32,765 bases of DNA from Candidatus Azobacteroides sp. (GTDB lineage Bacteria > Bacteroidota > Bacteroidia > Bacteroidales > WRGA01). The notes below the pieces were generated by a model. It worked only from the letters and a program-made list of their open reading frames with translations, was not told the DNA's origin and searched no databases. Both the position numbers and the translations under genes were made by a program. Shown here in pieces: positions 9,220-17,837 of the stretch. The first letter of the stretch is position 1; every line of letters starts with the position of its first letter. The stretch lies in the NCBI GenBank assembly GCA_021201815.1, contig JAJQEC010000017.1, positions 1 through 32,765 on the forward strand, written 5' to 3'.

Positions 9220-10518
9220 ATGGAAATAGAACTTGATATAGAGATGGGTAAAGAGACGGTTTCTTCTCTGGGGCATTATTTCTATAACCATTTTATAAAT
9301 CTGGGAATAACAGAGAAATGGGCTGTTTATCTTAATCTTCTTATTCTTTTATCTTTTATTGTTGTTATTGTCTGGATTGTTCTGAATGCAACAAAAGTAT
9401 TCTTACAGGCTTTATTCAGAAAAAGCAGCCAATTCGAACGATTACCTTTTTTAAAATATCTGCTAAAAAATAAATTACCGTATTACCTGGCATTAATTAT
9501 ACCTTATATTATAGTACGGAATTCCATTCCCTGGGTATTTATTGATTTTCCGGCGTTGATAAGGCCGATTAGCAAGCTTGCGGAAGCCTATCTGGTTTTT
9601 ATAGTGATCTGGCTTATCATGTCCGTTGTAAAATCATTCTTTAATATTCTTCAGGACAAACCGGCCTTAAAGGATAAACCTATGAACAGCTATTCCCAGG
9701 TGGTTCAGATTATTTTATACTTAATGGGTGCGGTTATCATCATTTCTATATTTATAGACCAGTCACCGGTGACTATTCTTGCAGCGATGGGAGCAGCATC
9801 TGCCATTACATTACTGGTTTTTCAGGATAGCATCAAGGGGTTTGTTGCCAGTGTACAGGTAGCAGGAAATGATATGGTGCGGCTGAATGACTGGATTACC
9901 ATGCCTAAGTATGGTGCGGACGGAGATGTGATTGAAGTGAATCTGACGACCGTAAAAGTACAGAACTTTGATAAAACCATTACTACGATTCCTACGTATG
10001 CGTTGATTTCGGACTCTTTCCAGAACTGGCGGGGAATGGAAGCCTCCGGGGGAAGACGTATCAAACGTTGTATTGTAGTAAAACAAAACAGCATCCGGTA
10101 TATTCTGGATGAAGAACTGGAACGATTTAAAAAGATCCAGGGAATCAGCGATTACATAGAAGAAAAAAATGCGGAAATAAAGGAATATAATGAAAAGATC
10201 GGAGCAGACCGTTCTCTTCCGATCAACGGACGTAACCTTACCAATTCCGGTCTTTTCCGGAAATATATCGAATGGTATTTATTGAATCATCCGGGCACCA
10301 ATAAAAATATGACGCTGATGGTCCGGCAATTAGAGCCCTCGGAGAAAGGACTTCCGTTTGAGTTATATGTGTTTACGAATACAACGAAATGGGTACAGTA
10401 TGAATATATTATGGCTGACATTTTTGACCACTTAATTGCTGCCGTAAAATATTTTGACCTGGAAATCTTCGAAAGAGAAACGGGAGTAGATGTAAGAAAA
10501 ACAGGAGTACTGGATTAA
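9220..10518 (+). CDS. MscS-family mechanosensitive ion channel (YbdG-like)
   Basis: 432 residues from the ATG at 9220. Four or five hydrophobic segments come first ('LNLLILLSFIVVIVWIVL', 'YYLALIIPYIIV', 'AYLVFIVIWLIMSVV', 'IILYLMGAVIIISIFI'). Then comes the pore-lining MscS helix and the following conserved block: 'AAMGAASAITLLVFQDS', 'GFVASVQVAGNDMVRLNDWI'. A beta domain ('GDVIEVNLTTVKVQNFDKT', 'TIPTYALISDSFQNW') and a cytoplasmic tail follow. Length and tail resemble the E. coli YbdG subgroup. The expected role is an inner-membrane tension-gated channel that relieves osmotic downshock. Single-gene unit. Confidence 0.9.
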   Translation: MEIELDIEMGKETVSSLGHYFYNHFINLGITEKWAVYLNLLILLSFIVVIVWIVLNATKVFLQALFRKSSQFERLPFLKYLLKNKLPYYLALIIPYIIVRNSIPWVFIDFPALIRPISKLAEAYLVFIVIWLIMSVVKSFFNILQDKPALKDKPMNSYSQVVQIILYLMGAVIIISIFIDQSPVTILAAMGAASAITLLVFQDSIKGFVASVQVAGNDMVRLNDWITMPKYGADGDVIEVNLTTVKVQNFDKTITTIPTYALISDSFQNWRGMEASGGRRIKRCIVVKQNSIRYILDEELERFKKIQGISDYIEEKNAEIKEYNEKIGADRSLPINGRNLTNSGLFRKYIEWYLLNHPGTNKNMTLMVRQLEPSEKGLPFELYVFTNTTKWVQYEYIMADIFDHLIAAVKYFDLEIFERETGVDVRKTGVLD

Positions 10519-10583
10519 AACTCCGGAAGGACAAGAATAAATGCCTGAGGGATTAAAAATATAAGCTGTAAGTTCCCGGAACT

Positions 10584-10603
10584 CTCCCCTCGAAGAAGGG
10601 GAG
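10584..10603. repeat. REP-like hairpin, shares 14 bases with 35-48
   Basis: Arms CTCCCC and GGGGAG around TCGAAGAA. Positions 10584-10597 are exactly repeated in inverse orientation at 35-48. Part of a 294-base spacer (10519-10812) with no gene, which also holds the two hairpins at 10659-10702. Confidence 0.55.
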
Positions 10604-10658
10604 AGTGGGTGCACTGCTTATCTTTGGGAGCATATAAAAGAGGAGATACCAGACAACT

Positions 10659-10702
10659 CTTCCCTTCTCCGAAGGGAAGTACCTTTTGACTTCGTCAAAA
10701 GG
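10659..10702. repeat. Double REP-like hairpin
   Basis: Two adjacent perfect hairpins with 9-bp stems and 3-base loops: CTTCCCTTC/GAAGGGAAG with loop TCC (10659-10679), and CCTTTTGAC/GTCAAAAGG with loop TTC (10682-10702). Compact stems with trinucleotide loops and GC-rich flanks are typical of REP elements. They could also act as a bidirectional terminator between the mscS-like gene and the minus-strand gene that ends at 10813. Confidence 0.6.
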
Positions 10703-10812
10703 GGAAGGGTTAGACACAAAATGACAGCGCCTTTCCGGATAAAAGCGAGCAGGGTCAACCCACGGTAAAATAATCCAAAAAAACAGCTTGTACAGAATCA
10801 ATACGTCTATTT

Positions 10813-11331
10813 TCACATAGATTCCAGACAGTCTGCTATCTGCTTTCTTAAGTCATATAGTTTCCTTTCCCTTTTTTCATCGCTATATGCGGATGTTTCA
10901 GCTAAAATTCCTAACCTTGGAGAAAGGGCATGCAGGAAATTATTCTTTTTTGATTCTGCTTTTCCCCAGCCGGACAGAAAGCCCGGTTCAGGAAGTGGAA
11001 CGGATAACGCTTTTTTCAGATAAGCAGGGACATGTTCTTTTTTATTTAAATAATAGCTGCAAATAGCTAATCCGAGGTAGGAAAAGATCAACCGTACAGG
11101 ATTTTTCTCCTCATAGACGGTACTGCCAAAATAATCCCTTGCTTTTTCCAGGTCAAATAAAGAAGGTTCTAGTGAATAGGCAACTGTTTTGAACTTTTCC
11201 AGTGCCCATTTATAATTACATCCCGGCAGATTATCTACGTCCGGTTCTATTATCTCATATAGTTCGAAGTAATCTCCGATAGAAGAGGGCAGATAACCCG
11301 AAGTGAAAATACCTTGTACTGTTGCTTCCAT
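10813..11331 (-). CDS. Hypothetical protein, 172 aa
   Basis: Not recognised. A soluble protein without signal peptide or membrane segment. The sequence is mostly helical with several conserved-looking aromatic blocks (IFTSGYLPSSIGDYFELYE, 'PVRLIFSYLGLAICSYYL'), and its middle vaguely resembles helical hairpins of TPR-like proteins. An exact -7 box 30 bases upstream supports it as a real gene. Downstream lies the REP cluster; upstream, on the same strand, is the FKBP lipoprotein, separated by a terminator, so it is not part of that unit. No function is proposed. Confidence 0.6.
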   Translation of the reverse strand: MEATVQGIFTSGYLPSSIGDYFELYEIIEPDVDNLPGCNYKWALEKFKTVAYSLEPSLFDLEKARDYFGSTVYEEKNPVRLIFSYLGLAICSYYLNKKEHVPAYLKKALSVPLPEPGFLSGWGKAESKKNNFLHALSPRLGILAETSAYSDEKRERKLYDLRKQIADCLESM

Positions 11332-11360
11332 GGATTGAAATAAAATAGTTATTAGAAAAG

Positions 11361-11368
11361 CAAAAATA
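11361..11368 (-). promoter_or_regulatory. -7 promoter box of the 172-aa hypothetical gene
   Basis: Reads TATTTTTG on the minus strand, 30 bases upstream of the start codon at 11331. Confidence 0.45.
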
Positions 11369-11445
11369 GAAAAACAATTTATAATTTAAAAATAGAAAGA
11401 ATTATCCTATGCGTTTTTATAAAGAAAGTTCCGCACTTGTTTACA

Positions 11446-11481
11446 TAAAAAAAGCGATAACTTCTTTTAAGTTACCGCTTT
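11446..11481 (-). terminator. Intrinsic terminator after the FKBP gene
   Basis: 13-bp stem with one G-T wobble on the minus strand (arms 11481-11469 and 11463-11451, 5-base loop), followed on that strand by a run of T. Confidence 0.82.
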
Positions 11482-11508
11482 CTTCATGAATATATTCTAT
11501 TAATAAGT

Positions 11509-12402
11509 TTATTTAGCTGCAGTTGCAGGATCCGGTTCAATGCCTAACAGTTCCATTTCGAATATTAAGGTAGAGAATGGTTTGATAGTACCTCTGTCCT
11601 GACTTCCGTATCCTAATTCCTGAGGAATATATACTTCCCATTTTGAGCCGACAGGCATTAGCTGAAGTGCTTCTGTCCATCCCGGCACTACCTGTGTTAC
11701 ACCGAAAACCGTAGGTTCTTTGCGATCGTAAGAGCTGTCAAACTGTGTTCCGTCGATCAATGTTCCTTTGTAATGAACTTTTACACGGTCGTTTAATGTT
11801 GGTTTTGGTCCGGTTCCTTCGGTAATTACTTTGTATTGTAATCCGCTTGGTAAGGTAACCACTCCTTCTTTGGATTTGTTTTCTTCCAGAAACTGAGCAC
11901 CGGCAGTTTTGTTATCTCCGTATTGTTTTTCTGCGGCAGAAGCTTGTATTCTATCTATGGTAGATTGTACAAATTCTGTTGCAGCTTCCGGATTCATTTT
12001 CATATCCTTTTCTCTAATCCCGGCTACTATACCAGCCATAAATGTTTCTTTATTCAGGTAACTGGCTTCATCGTCCGGGAACAGGCGTTCGTTAAATTGA
12101 TTAAAGCTTTCATCGCTGTATTGTTGCCCGAACTGAATTCCCATCAGGTAAGCAATTTGTTGGGAATCTTTAGCGGAAGAAGCTTCCAGAAGACCTTTGA
12201 TAAAGGAATCAAGATAAGTAGAATCAAGTCCGTTCTGAATAAGTCTTTGTTTGAATCCGTATGTATTGGAAATCCCAATGGCATAGGAAAGGGAATCGGA
12301 TTCTGTATTTAAGTTCGCTTTTGGCATCGGTACATTACCGGAACAGGAAACAACCAGTAATCCTAAAGAAAGGCAAAAAAGGTGAAAACAAATTTTTTTC
12401 AT
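11509..12402 (-). CDS. FKBP-type peptidyl-prolyl isomerase, lipoprotein
   Basis: 297 residues. A lipoprotein signal ends at the cysteine in VVSCSGN (about residue 20), so the protein is anchored in an envelope membrane. Residues ~30-165 are the helical FKBP_N dimerisation/chaperone domain, with two blocks that resemble each other ('SYAIGISNTYGFKQRLIQNG' and 'AYLMGIQFGQQYSDESFNQF'). Residues ~185-290 form the FKBP_C catalytic domain with 'VKVHYKGTLIDGTQFDSSYD', PGWTEALQLMPVG and LGYGSQ. The layout is that of FkpA/Mip proteins, which speed proline isomerisation and folding in the periplasm. Single-gene unit with its own promoter and terminator. Confidence 0.92.
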   Translation of the reverse strand: MKKICFHLFCLSLGLLVVSCSGNVPMPKANLNTESDSLSYAIGISNTYGFKQRLIQNGLDSTYLDSFIKGLLEASSAKDSQQIAYLMGIQFGQQYSDESFNQFNERLFPDDEASYLNKETFMAGIVAGIREKDMKMNPEAATEFVQSTIDRIQASAAEKQYGDNKTAGAQFLEENKSKEGVVTLPSGLQYKVITEGTGPKPTLNDRVKVHYKGTLIDGTQFDSSYDRKEPTVFGVTQVVPGWTEALQLMPVGSKWEVYIPQELGYGSQDRGTIKPFSTLIFEMELLGIEPDPATAAK

Positions 12403-12473
12403 TTTTATAACGTATTATTAATTAATTGATATACAACTTAAAGATTTTTTTTATTCTTATAATTTTAGCGTTG

Positions 12474-12481
12474 CAAAAATA
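12474..12481 (-). promoter_or_regulatory. -7 promoter box of the FKBP gene
   Basis: Reads TATTTTTG on the minus strand, about 70 bases upstream of the start codon at 12402. Confidence 0.45.
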
Positions 12482-12690
12482 AGATAATTATTAATCCGGT
12501 CGTTTATTTTTAATGAAAACTTTCCGGATTTATTATAAAAAGGATAGGAATCTAGGTAAGTTCCGGATAAAAAGGTATCGTTCTTCTATAAAAACAGAAC
12601 AGCGTCTGATTTGGTTGATAAAAGTTAGCTTTATATTAATAATAGAATAAAATATCAGGGAAAGGAAGATGTATTATATAAAATTACAAG

Positions 12691-12731
12691 TAAAAAGTAA
12701 GGCTGTCTCAATTTTTCATGTTGAGACAGCC
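12691..12731 (-). terminator. Intrinsic terminator downstream of htpG
   Basis: Perfect 11-bp stem (12701-12711 with 12721-12731, GGCTGTCTCAA paired with TTGAGACAGCC) and a 9-base loop. On the minus strand it is followed by TTACTTTTTA. It lies about 110 bases past the htpG stop. Confidence 0.75.
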
Positions 12732-12840
12732 CATTTATCAGCCATTATGGACAGGAAGCTGTATTATTTAAACACACATCGTACGATTTCTACTTCTGAC
12801 TCCTATATAATATAGAACCTGTGTTCCGATTTACAGAAAA

Positions 12841-14886
12841 TCAGATTAAAGAAATACTTCTTTTAATAAAGTTGCTCAATGCTTCTCCTTTCAACATATT
12901 ATTTGACAAAAGGCCAAGGTCAATTAACTGACGCACCATTTTATTGTTAGAAGCATAGCTGGCATATATTTCCGATTGCTTTTTCCTGAGATCAGCGATT
13001 TTATTTTCCACCTTTGTCAATTCTTCTTTATCGGCAACCGGAATTTCTTCTTCTTTTTTATCCTTTTTCGCTTCGTTCAGTTCGGAAGCCCGTTTATTAA
13101 GGCTTTCAATCTTAGAACGGATCGGATTTACCGAATCATTACATTCTTTTTCTTCTTCTTCCAGGATTCTTTTTACCAACGGATGGTCGCTGTTTACAAC
13201 CAGCGTGTAGCTATCCGGCATTTCCCCGTAAAAGTTAAATCCGCTCTGAAAAGCAGACATTTCTTTCATCCGGCGCATAAATTCGTTTTGGGTAATTAAT
13301 ACCGGGGAAGCGTTTTCTCCCAAAGATTCGAATCCGACGATGAATTCTGTTTTATCCATAGCCGGAAGCTGGGATTTAAAAATCTCCTGCAATGCCTCCC
13401 TTTCTTCTTCCGAAAGGTTGGTCCGGTTTTGGTTTTCTTTGGGAATCAGGTTATCTATTACATCACTGTCTATTCGTGTAAAGCGGCTTTTTTCAAACTT
13501 CTGTTCCAGCATTCCCACAAAATGAATATCCAGTTGGCCATCCATTAACAGGACGTCATATCCTTTGCTTTTGGCAATATCTATGTAACTGTACTGCTCA
13601 TCCTTGTTAGTTGCATAGAGATAGATTAATTGTCCGTCTTTGTCCGTTTGCTCTCCCTGGATAAGGTTTTTGTATTCTTCGAAAGTGAAATACTGTCCGT
13701 CTACATTCTTTAGCAAAGCGAATTTCTGAGCTTTTTCATAGAATTTCTCATCCGATAACATGCCATATTCAATGAAAATCTTCAGGTCATCCCATTTTTC
13801 CTCAAATTGTTTCCGGTCATTGGTAAATATTTCCTGTAAACGGTCTGCTACTTTTTTGGTAATGTGGTTTGAGATTTTCTTTACGTTAGAATCGCTCTGG
13901 AGATAAGAACGGGATACGTTCAACGGGATATCCGGAGAATCCAGTACTCCGTTTAATAAGGTAAGGAATTCAGGAACCACACCTTCTACCGAGTCTGTCA
14001 CAAACACCTGGTTGCTGTAAAGTTGTATTTTATTCCGTTGTACTTCCAGGTTGTTTTTGATTTTCGGGAAATACAGGATTCCGGTGAGATTAAACGGATA
14101 GTCTACATTTAAATGAATCCAGAACAACGGATCTTCACTCATCGGATAAAGCTCATGATAAAATTTCCTGTAATCTTCGTCTGTTAGGTCAGACGGTTTT
14201 TGTGTCCATGCAGGATGCGTATCATTAATGATATGGTCTTTATCTGTTTCCACCTGTTTGCCGTCTTTCCATTCCTTTTCCTTTCCGAAAGCAATTTCTA
14301 CCGGCAGGAAGCGACAGTATTTTTTTAATAGCTGCTCGATACGGGTTGGCTCAAGGAATTCCTTATTTTCATCGTCGATATAGAGGACAATATCGGTACC
14401 CCGATCCTCCTTATCTACTTCCTCCATGGTATATTCCGGAGTGCCGTCACAAGACCATTTTACTGCTTTTGATCCCTCTTTATAAGATTTTGTAATGATT
14501 TCCACTTTTTTAGAAACCATAAAAGACGAATAAAAGCCAAGCCCGAAATGTCCGATAATGGACGCAGCGTCTTTTTTATATTTTTCAAGGAATTCCTCTG
14601 CTCCGGAAAAAGCAATCTGATTGATGTACTTATCAATTTCTTCCGCTGTCATCCCGATCCCACGATCTGAAATGGTCAGCGTATCTTTATCCAGTTTTAC
14701 ATGGATTGTCAGATTACCCAGTTCTCCTTTAAATTCTCCGATGGCAGAAAGGGTTTTTAACTTCTGGGTGGCATCTACTGCATTTGAAACTAATTCACGA
14801 AGAAAGATTTCATGATCACTATAAAGAAATTTTTTAATAATGGGGAAAATGTTTTCCGTAGTTACCCCGATGTTTCCTTTTTGCAT
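12841..14886 (-). CDS. htpG: HSP90-family chaperone HtpG
   Basis: 681 residues, the usual length in Bacteroidales. ATP-dependent cytosolic chaperone. The N-terminal GHKL ATPase domain shows 'IFLRELVSNAVDATQKL' (catalytic glutamate and Mg-binding asparagine), DRGIGM, and the glycine-rich lid 'IGHFGLGFYSSFMV'. The middle domain includes 'YSNQVFVTDSV' and PLNVSRSYLQ, with the conserved arginine. The C-terminal region has a charged helical insert (EAKKDKKEEEIP) before the dimerisation helices. Divergent from the murC region across 816 bases. The upstream sequence carries a sigma-54-like word (listed separately). Confidence 0.96.
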   Translation of the reverse strand: MQKGNIGVTTENIFPIIKKFLYSDHEIFLRELVSNAVDATQKLKTLSAIGEFKGELGNLTIHVKLDKDTLTISDRGIGMTAEEIDKYINQIAFSGAEEFLEKYKKDAASIIGHFGLGFYSSFMVSKKVEIITKSYKEGSKAVKWSCDGTPEYTMEEVDKEDRGTDIVLYIDDENKEFLEPTRIEQLLKKYCRFLPVEIAFGKEKEWKDGKQVETDKDHIINDTHPAWTQKPSDLTDEDYRKFYHELYPMSEDPLFWIHLNVDYPFNLTGILYFPKIKNNLEVQRNKIQLYSNQVFVTDSVEGVVPEFLTLLNGVLDSPDIPLNVSRSYLQSDSNVKKISNHITKKVADRLQEIFTNDRKQFEEKWDDLKIFIEYGMLSDEKFYEKAQKFALLKNVDGQYFTFEEYKNLIQGEQTDKDGQLIYLYATNKDEQYSYIDIAKSKGYDVLLMDGQLDIHFVGMLEQKFEKSRFTRIDSDVIDNLIPKENQNRTNLSEEEREALQEIFKSQLPAMDKTEFIVGFESLGENASPVLITQNEFMRRMKEMSAFQSGFNFYGEMPDSYTLVVNSDHPLVKRILEEEEKECNDSVNPIRSKIESLNKRASELNEAKKDKKEEEIPVADKEELTKVENKIADLRKKQSEIYASYASNNKMVRQLIDLGLLSNNMLKGEALSNFIKRSISLI

Positions 14887-14939
14887 ACGTTTAAATTTAT
14901 ATAATTTATTATTTTGTTATTATTGTTTGTCCTTTTTAA

Positions 14940-14954
14940 ACAAAAAAAGTGCCA
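14940..14954 (-). promoter_or_regulatory. Sigma-54-like -24/-12 element upstream of htpG
   Basis: Reads TGGCACTTTTTTTGT on the minus strand: TGGCAC and TTG have the exact spacing of the sigma-54 consensus (TGGCAC-N5-TTGC), but the final C is T. It lies 54 bases upstream of the ATG. Overlapping it, TATTATTTG is one base longer than a normal -7 box, so a housekeeping promoter is an alternative. A perfect palindrome CCCTATAGGG lies further upstream at 14978-14987. Confidence 0.3.
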
Positions 14955-15100
14955 AATAATAGGAAGTGACATTTTGACCCTATAGGGAATAATTGACAGC
15001 AGGGATTATTGTTCATACTATTAATTTTATTTTAATAGTATTAAATAAAGTTATGCAAACGTTTGTATAAAAAAACAACACTTTTTTGTTTTCTAAATAA

Positions 15101-15129
15101 TTTGTTTTTCCTTTTATGCTATAACTTTG
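15101..15129 (+). promoter_or_regulatory. Orphan Bacteroidota promoter (-33 TTTG, -7 TAACTTTG)
   Basis: TTTG at 15101-15104, a 17-base spacer, then TAACTTTG at 15122-15129. It is the most complete promoter visible in the window, yet no open reading frame starts in the ~160 bases before the terminator at 15257-15297. Confidence 0.6.
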
Positions 15130-15135
15130 TAAAGA

Positions 15136-15299
15136 GTTTAAGTAAAGATAGTTTTATTGACTATCCATCTTTTCATTAATCAAAACAAAATATTATATCG
15201 AAAGATATTGTTTATTAGGGTAAAAGATTGCTATTAAGGGATGTTTATTGAAAGTTAAAAATAAGATAATCGTTGAAGTACGGTTATCTTATTTTTTGT
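15136..15299 (+). ncRNA. Candidate small RNA between htpG and murC
   Basis: A ~160-nt transcript is predicted from the promoter at 15101-15129 to an intrinsic terminator. Inside are a hairpin with arms GATAGT/ACTATC (15147-15165) and a hairpin ATATC-GAAA-GATAT with a GNRA tetraloop, flanked by AACAA/TTGTT. The 3' end is a 15-bp stem with one G-T wobble (arms 15257-15271 and about 15281-15295) followed by TTTTTT. No credible coding frame. Size is in the range of 6S-type and other regulatory RNAs, but I cannot assign a family. It could instead be an attenuated leader, although murC starts 400 bases later with its own -7 box. Confidence 0.5.
15257..15298 (+). terminator. Intrinsic terminator with no upstream coding gene
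   Basis: Stem arms AAAATAAGATAATCG and CGGTTATCTTATTTT, 8-base spacer/loop, then a T run. There is no plus-strand gene before it for several kilobases, which supports the small-RNA call. Confidence 0.75.
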
Positions 15300-15668
15300 T
15301 TGATAGTTTATTTATAAGATTTTCATCAGAAAAAAAGAAAAATTTATATTTAATGTAAAAGGAAGTATATTTTATTCTTTGTCCTTTTTTAGCTCCCCCT
15401 GTTTTTTTATTTCCCTGAAATGTATTAATTTTGAGCCTCAGACTTTTTAACCGCTTCCTTCAGGAGGACTTCGGCATGTTCTTCTTATATATCGGTTCTT
15501 TTCTTTATACAGGAAGTTTTACTACAAAAGCTGCATTTATTCATAAAATTAAAATCAGCGGGAAAAATGAGAAAAAGGTGTTAATTTTAATCAATTTAAA
15601 CGAGAATATTTAATATAATAATATTCCGTAAATTAAGAGATTAAATAGGTATACCCGTAAAAAATAAT
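15300..15668. other. AT-rich spacer before murC
   Basis: About 370 bases with no supported feature. A 60-codon frame at 15431-15613 has no family resemblance and odd composition, and I do not count it as a gene. Confidence 0.4.
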
Positions 15669-15676
15669 TAAATTTG
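15669..15676 (+). promoter_or_regulatory. -7 promoter box of murC-ftsQAZ
   Basis: TAAATTTG, exact TAnnTTTG, 27 bases before the murC ATG. It implies a short leader and a division operon that starts at murC. Confidence 0.5.
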
Positions 15677-15702
15677 TCGGCAAAAATCTTTTTTAGCTAA
15701 TA

Positions 15703-17103
15703 ATGAATTTAATAAACATACATTCTATATATTTTCTGGGTGCCGGTGGGATTGGCATGAGTGCACTGGTCCGTTATTTTCTTTATCATGGGAAAAAGGT
15801 CGCCGGCTATGACAGGACTGAAACTTTTTTAACAAAACAATTAAATAAGGAAGGAGCCCGGATTCATTATGAAGACAATGTAGAAATGATTCCCTCCTGG
15901 TGCCTGAATAAAGAAGAAACCCTGGTGATATGGACACCTGCTGTTCCCGAAACGCATGGAGAACTGTTGTTTTTTAAAGAAAAGGGATTTACTATTCTTA
16001 AAAGAGCACAGGTATTGGGTGAAATTACACGTAGCACAAAAGGATTATGTATTGCAGGTACCCATGGAAAAACAACCACTTCTTCCATGACTGCCCATTT
16101 GTTTTATCAGTCTCATATAGGGTGCAATGCATTTTTGGGAGGAATCCTGAAAAATTATGATACTAATTTATTATTGTCCGAGACCAGTCCTTTTACCATC
16201 ATAGAGGCGGATGAATATGACCGTTCTTTTCATTGGTTAAATCCTTACATGGCTGTTATTACTTCCGCAGATCCCGATCATCTGGATATTTACGGAACAG
16301 CAGAAGCTTATTATAAGAGTTTTGAAAAATTTACTTCTTTAATCCGGGAAGACGGTTGCCTGATTATGAAGAAGGGACTGAATATTATTCCTGAGGTAAA
16401 GGAAGGAGTAAAAATATATACATATTCTTCCAACGAAAAGGCTGATTTTTTTGCCGATAATATCCGCATCGGGAACGGGGAGATATTTTTTGATTTTATT
16501 TATCCTTCCGGTAAAGTGGCAGATATTCAACTGGGCGTACCGGTTAAGATCAATATAGAAAATGCTGTTGCGGCTTTGGCATTGGGCTGGCTCAATGGTG
16601 TTTCTCCCGAAGAAATGAAAAAAGGCATGGCTTCTTTTCAGGGTGCCAAAAGACGATTTGATTTTCAGCTGAAAACAAAAGAGGTGGTTCTGATTGATGA
16701 CTATGCTCATCATCCGGACGAATTAAAAGCAGGTATCGGTTCCGTGAAAGAACTATATCCGGATAAAAAAGTGACAGGAATTTTTCAACCTCACTTGTAT
16801 TCCCGGACAAGAGATTTTGCACCGGAATTTGCAGAAAGCTTATCCCTGCTTGATGAATTAATATTATTGGAAATATATCCGGCACGGGAATTGCCCATTC
16901 CCGGAGTAACGGAAAAAATAATTTTTGACGACGTGCATATTCCGGAGAAAAGAGTGCTGACAAAAGACCAGCTTCTTCCGTATATGGGTAGCCGGGATTT
17001 TGAAGTTGTGTTAATGATCGGAGCCGGCGACATCGAACAATGGGTGGAACCGGTGAAAGAAGTGTTATTGGAAAAGAATAAGGTTAACTGCCAGGCGGAA
17101 TGA
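15703..17103 (+). CDS. murC: UDP-N-acetylmuramate--L-alanine ligase
   Basis: 466 residues, normal MurC length. ATP-dependent cytosolic ligase that adds L-alanine to UDP-MurNAc, the first step of the peptidoglycan stem peptide. It shows the N-terminal Rossmann-like UDP-binding motif GAGGIGMSAL (13-22), the ATP P-loop GTHGKTTT (119-126), the central-domain EADEYDRSF, and the C-terminal DDYAHHPDE and QPHLYSRTRDF. Mpl shares parts of this fold, but the position in front of ftsQ-ftsA-ftsZ fits MurC. The stop overlaps the ftsQ start by 4 bases (ATGA). Confidence 0.94.
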   Translation: MNLINIHSIYFLGAGGIGMSALVRYFLYHGKKVAGYDRTETFLTKQLNKEGARIHYEDNVEMIPSWCLNKEETLVIWTPAVPETHGELLFFKEKGFTILKRAQVLGEITRSTKGLCIAGTHGKTTTSSMTAHLFYQSHIGCNAFLGGILKNYDTNLLLSETSPFTIIEADEYDRSFHWLNPYMAVITSADPDHLDIYGTAEAYYKSFEKFTSLIREDGCLIMKKGLNIIPEVKEGVKIYTYSSNEKADFFADNIRIGNGEIFFDFIYPSGKVADIQLGVPVKINIENAVAALALGWLNGVSPEEMKKGMASFQGAKRRFDFQLKTKEVVLIDDYAHHPDELKAGIGSVKELYPDKKVTGIFQPHLYSRTRDFAPEFAESLSLLDELILLEIYPARELPIPGVTEKIIFDDVHIPEKRVLTKDQLLPYMGSRDFEVVLMIGAGDIEQWVEPVKEVLLEKNKVNCQAE

Positions 17104-17831
17104 AAAAGGTTGTTACTGTCATAGCTGCTTTCTTACTGCTTGGATATGTGGTCTTTGCTATTTCCCGGTTTTCTTCGAAGCCGGCGGAGGAAATATGCAG
17201 GGGGGTAGAGGTACAGGTATTGGACAGTGCTTCCATTAAATTCATCACTTCCGGGGATATTCGTTCTTTCCTATCTGAAAACGGACTTTATCCGCTGGGA
17301 AAAAAGGTGAATGACATTAATACCGAACAGATCGAGCAAAAACTGAAAACGATTCCTATTATCGAAAAAGCGAAATGTTATTTTACTCCTACAGGAACCT
17401 TATATGTAGATATTGTTCAGCGGAAACCGATTATGCGGATTTTAGGAAACAGTGAAAGTTACTATATCGATGAAGAGGCAAAAATAATTCCTTTATCCTC
17501 TAATTTTAATGTTTTCCTGCCGATTGCTACCGGAAACATTGATACGGTATATGCACAAACCGATTTGCATCAATTTGCTTTGTATCTGCATAAGAATCCT
17601 TTCTGGAATGCGCAAATCGAACAGATTGATGTGCTGACAAACCGGGATGTAATTCTGATCCCCAGAGTAGGAGAACATCAGATCCTATTCGGGAAATTAG
17701 AAAATATCGAAGATAAATTAGACCAGTTACTGGTATTTTATAAAAAAGGATTAAGCGAAACAGGTTGGAATAAATACGATCAGATCAATCTGAAATATAA
17801 AGGTCAGATTGTTTGTACAAAAAGAGAGTAA
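17100..17831 (+). CDS. ftsQ: Cell division protein FtsQ
   Basis: 243 residues. A short cytoplasmic end and one membrane helix (about 4-22) are followed by a POTRA-like region ('LDSASIKFITSGDIRSFL', 'TIPIIEKAKCYFTPTGTLYVDI') and the beta domain ('RKPIMRILGNSESYYIDEEA'). FtsQ links the cytoplasmic and periplasmic parts of the divisome in a complex with FtsB/FtsL. Sequence conservation is low, as is usual for FtsQ, so the assignment rests on topology and on the position between murC (4-base overlap) and ftsA (6-base gap). Confidence 0.9.
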   Translation: MKKVVTVIAAFLLLGYVVFAISRFSSKPAEEICRGVEVQVLDSASIKFITSGDIRSFLSENGLYPLGKKVNDINTEQIEQKLKTIPIIEKAKCYFTPTGTLYVDIVQRKPIMRILGNSESYYIDEEAKIIPLSSNFNVFLPIATGNIDTVYAQTDLHQFALYLHKNPFWNAQIEQIDVLTNRDVILIPRVGEHQILFGKLENIEDKLDQLLVFYKKGLSETGWNKYDQINLKYKGQIVCTKRE

Positions 17832-17837
17832 GTCTAT

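Noticed and set aside
13340..13525. Plus-strand open frames inside htpG, and similar frames inside groEL and ligA
   Set aside because: Antisense shadows of strongly conserved genes.
15431..15613. 60-codon open frame upstream of murC
   Set aside because: No family resemblance, no clear start signal, AT-rich spacer; likely chance.
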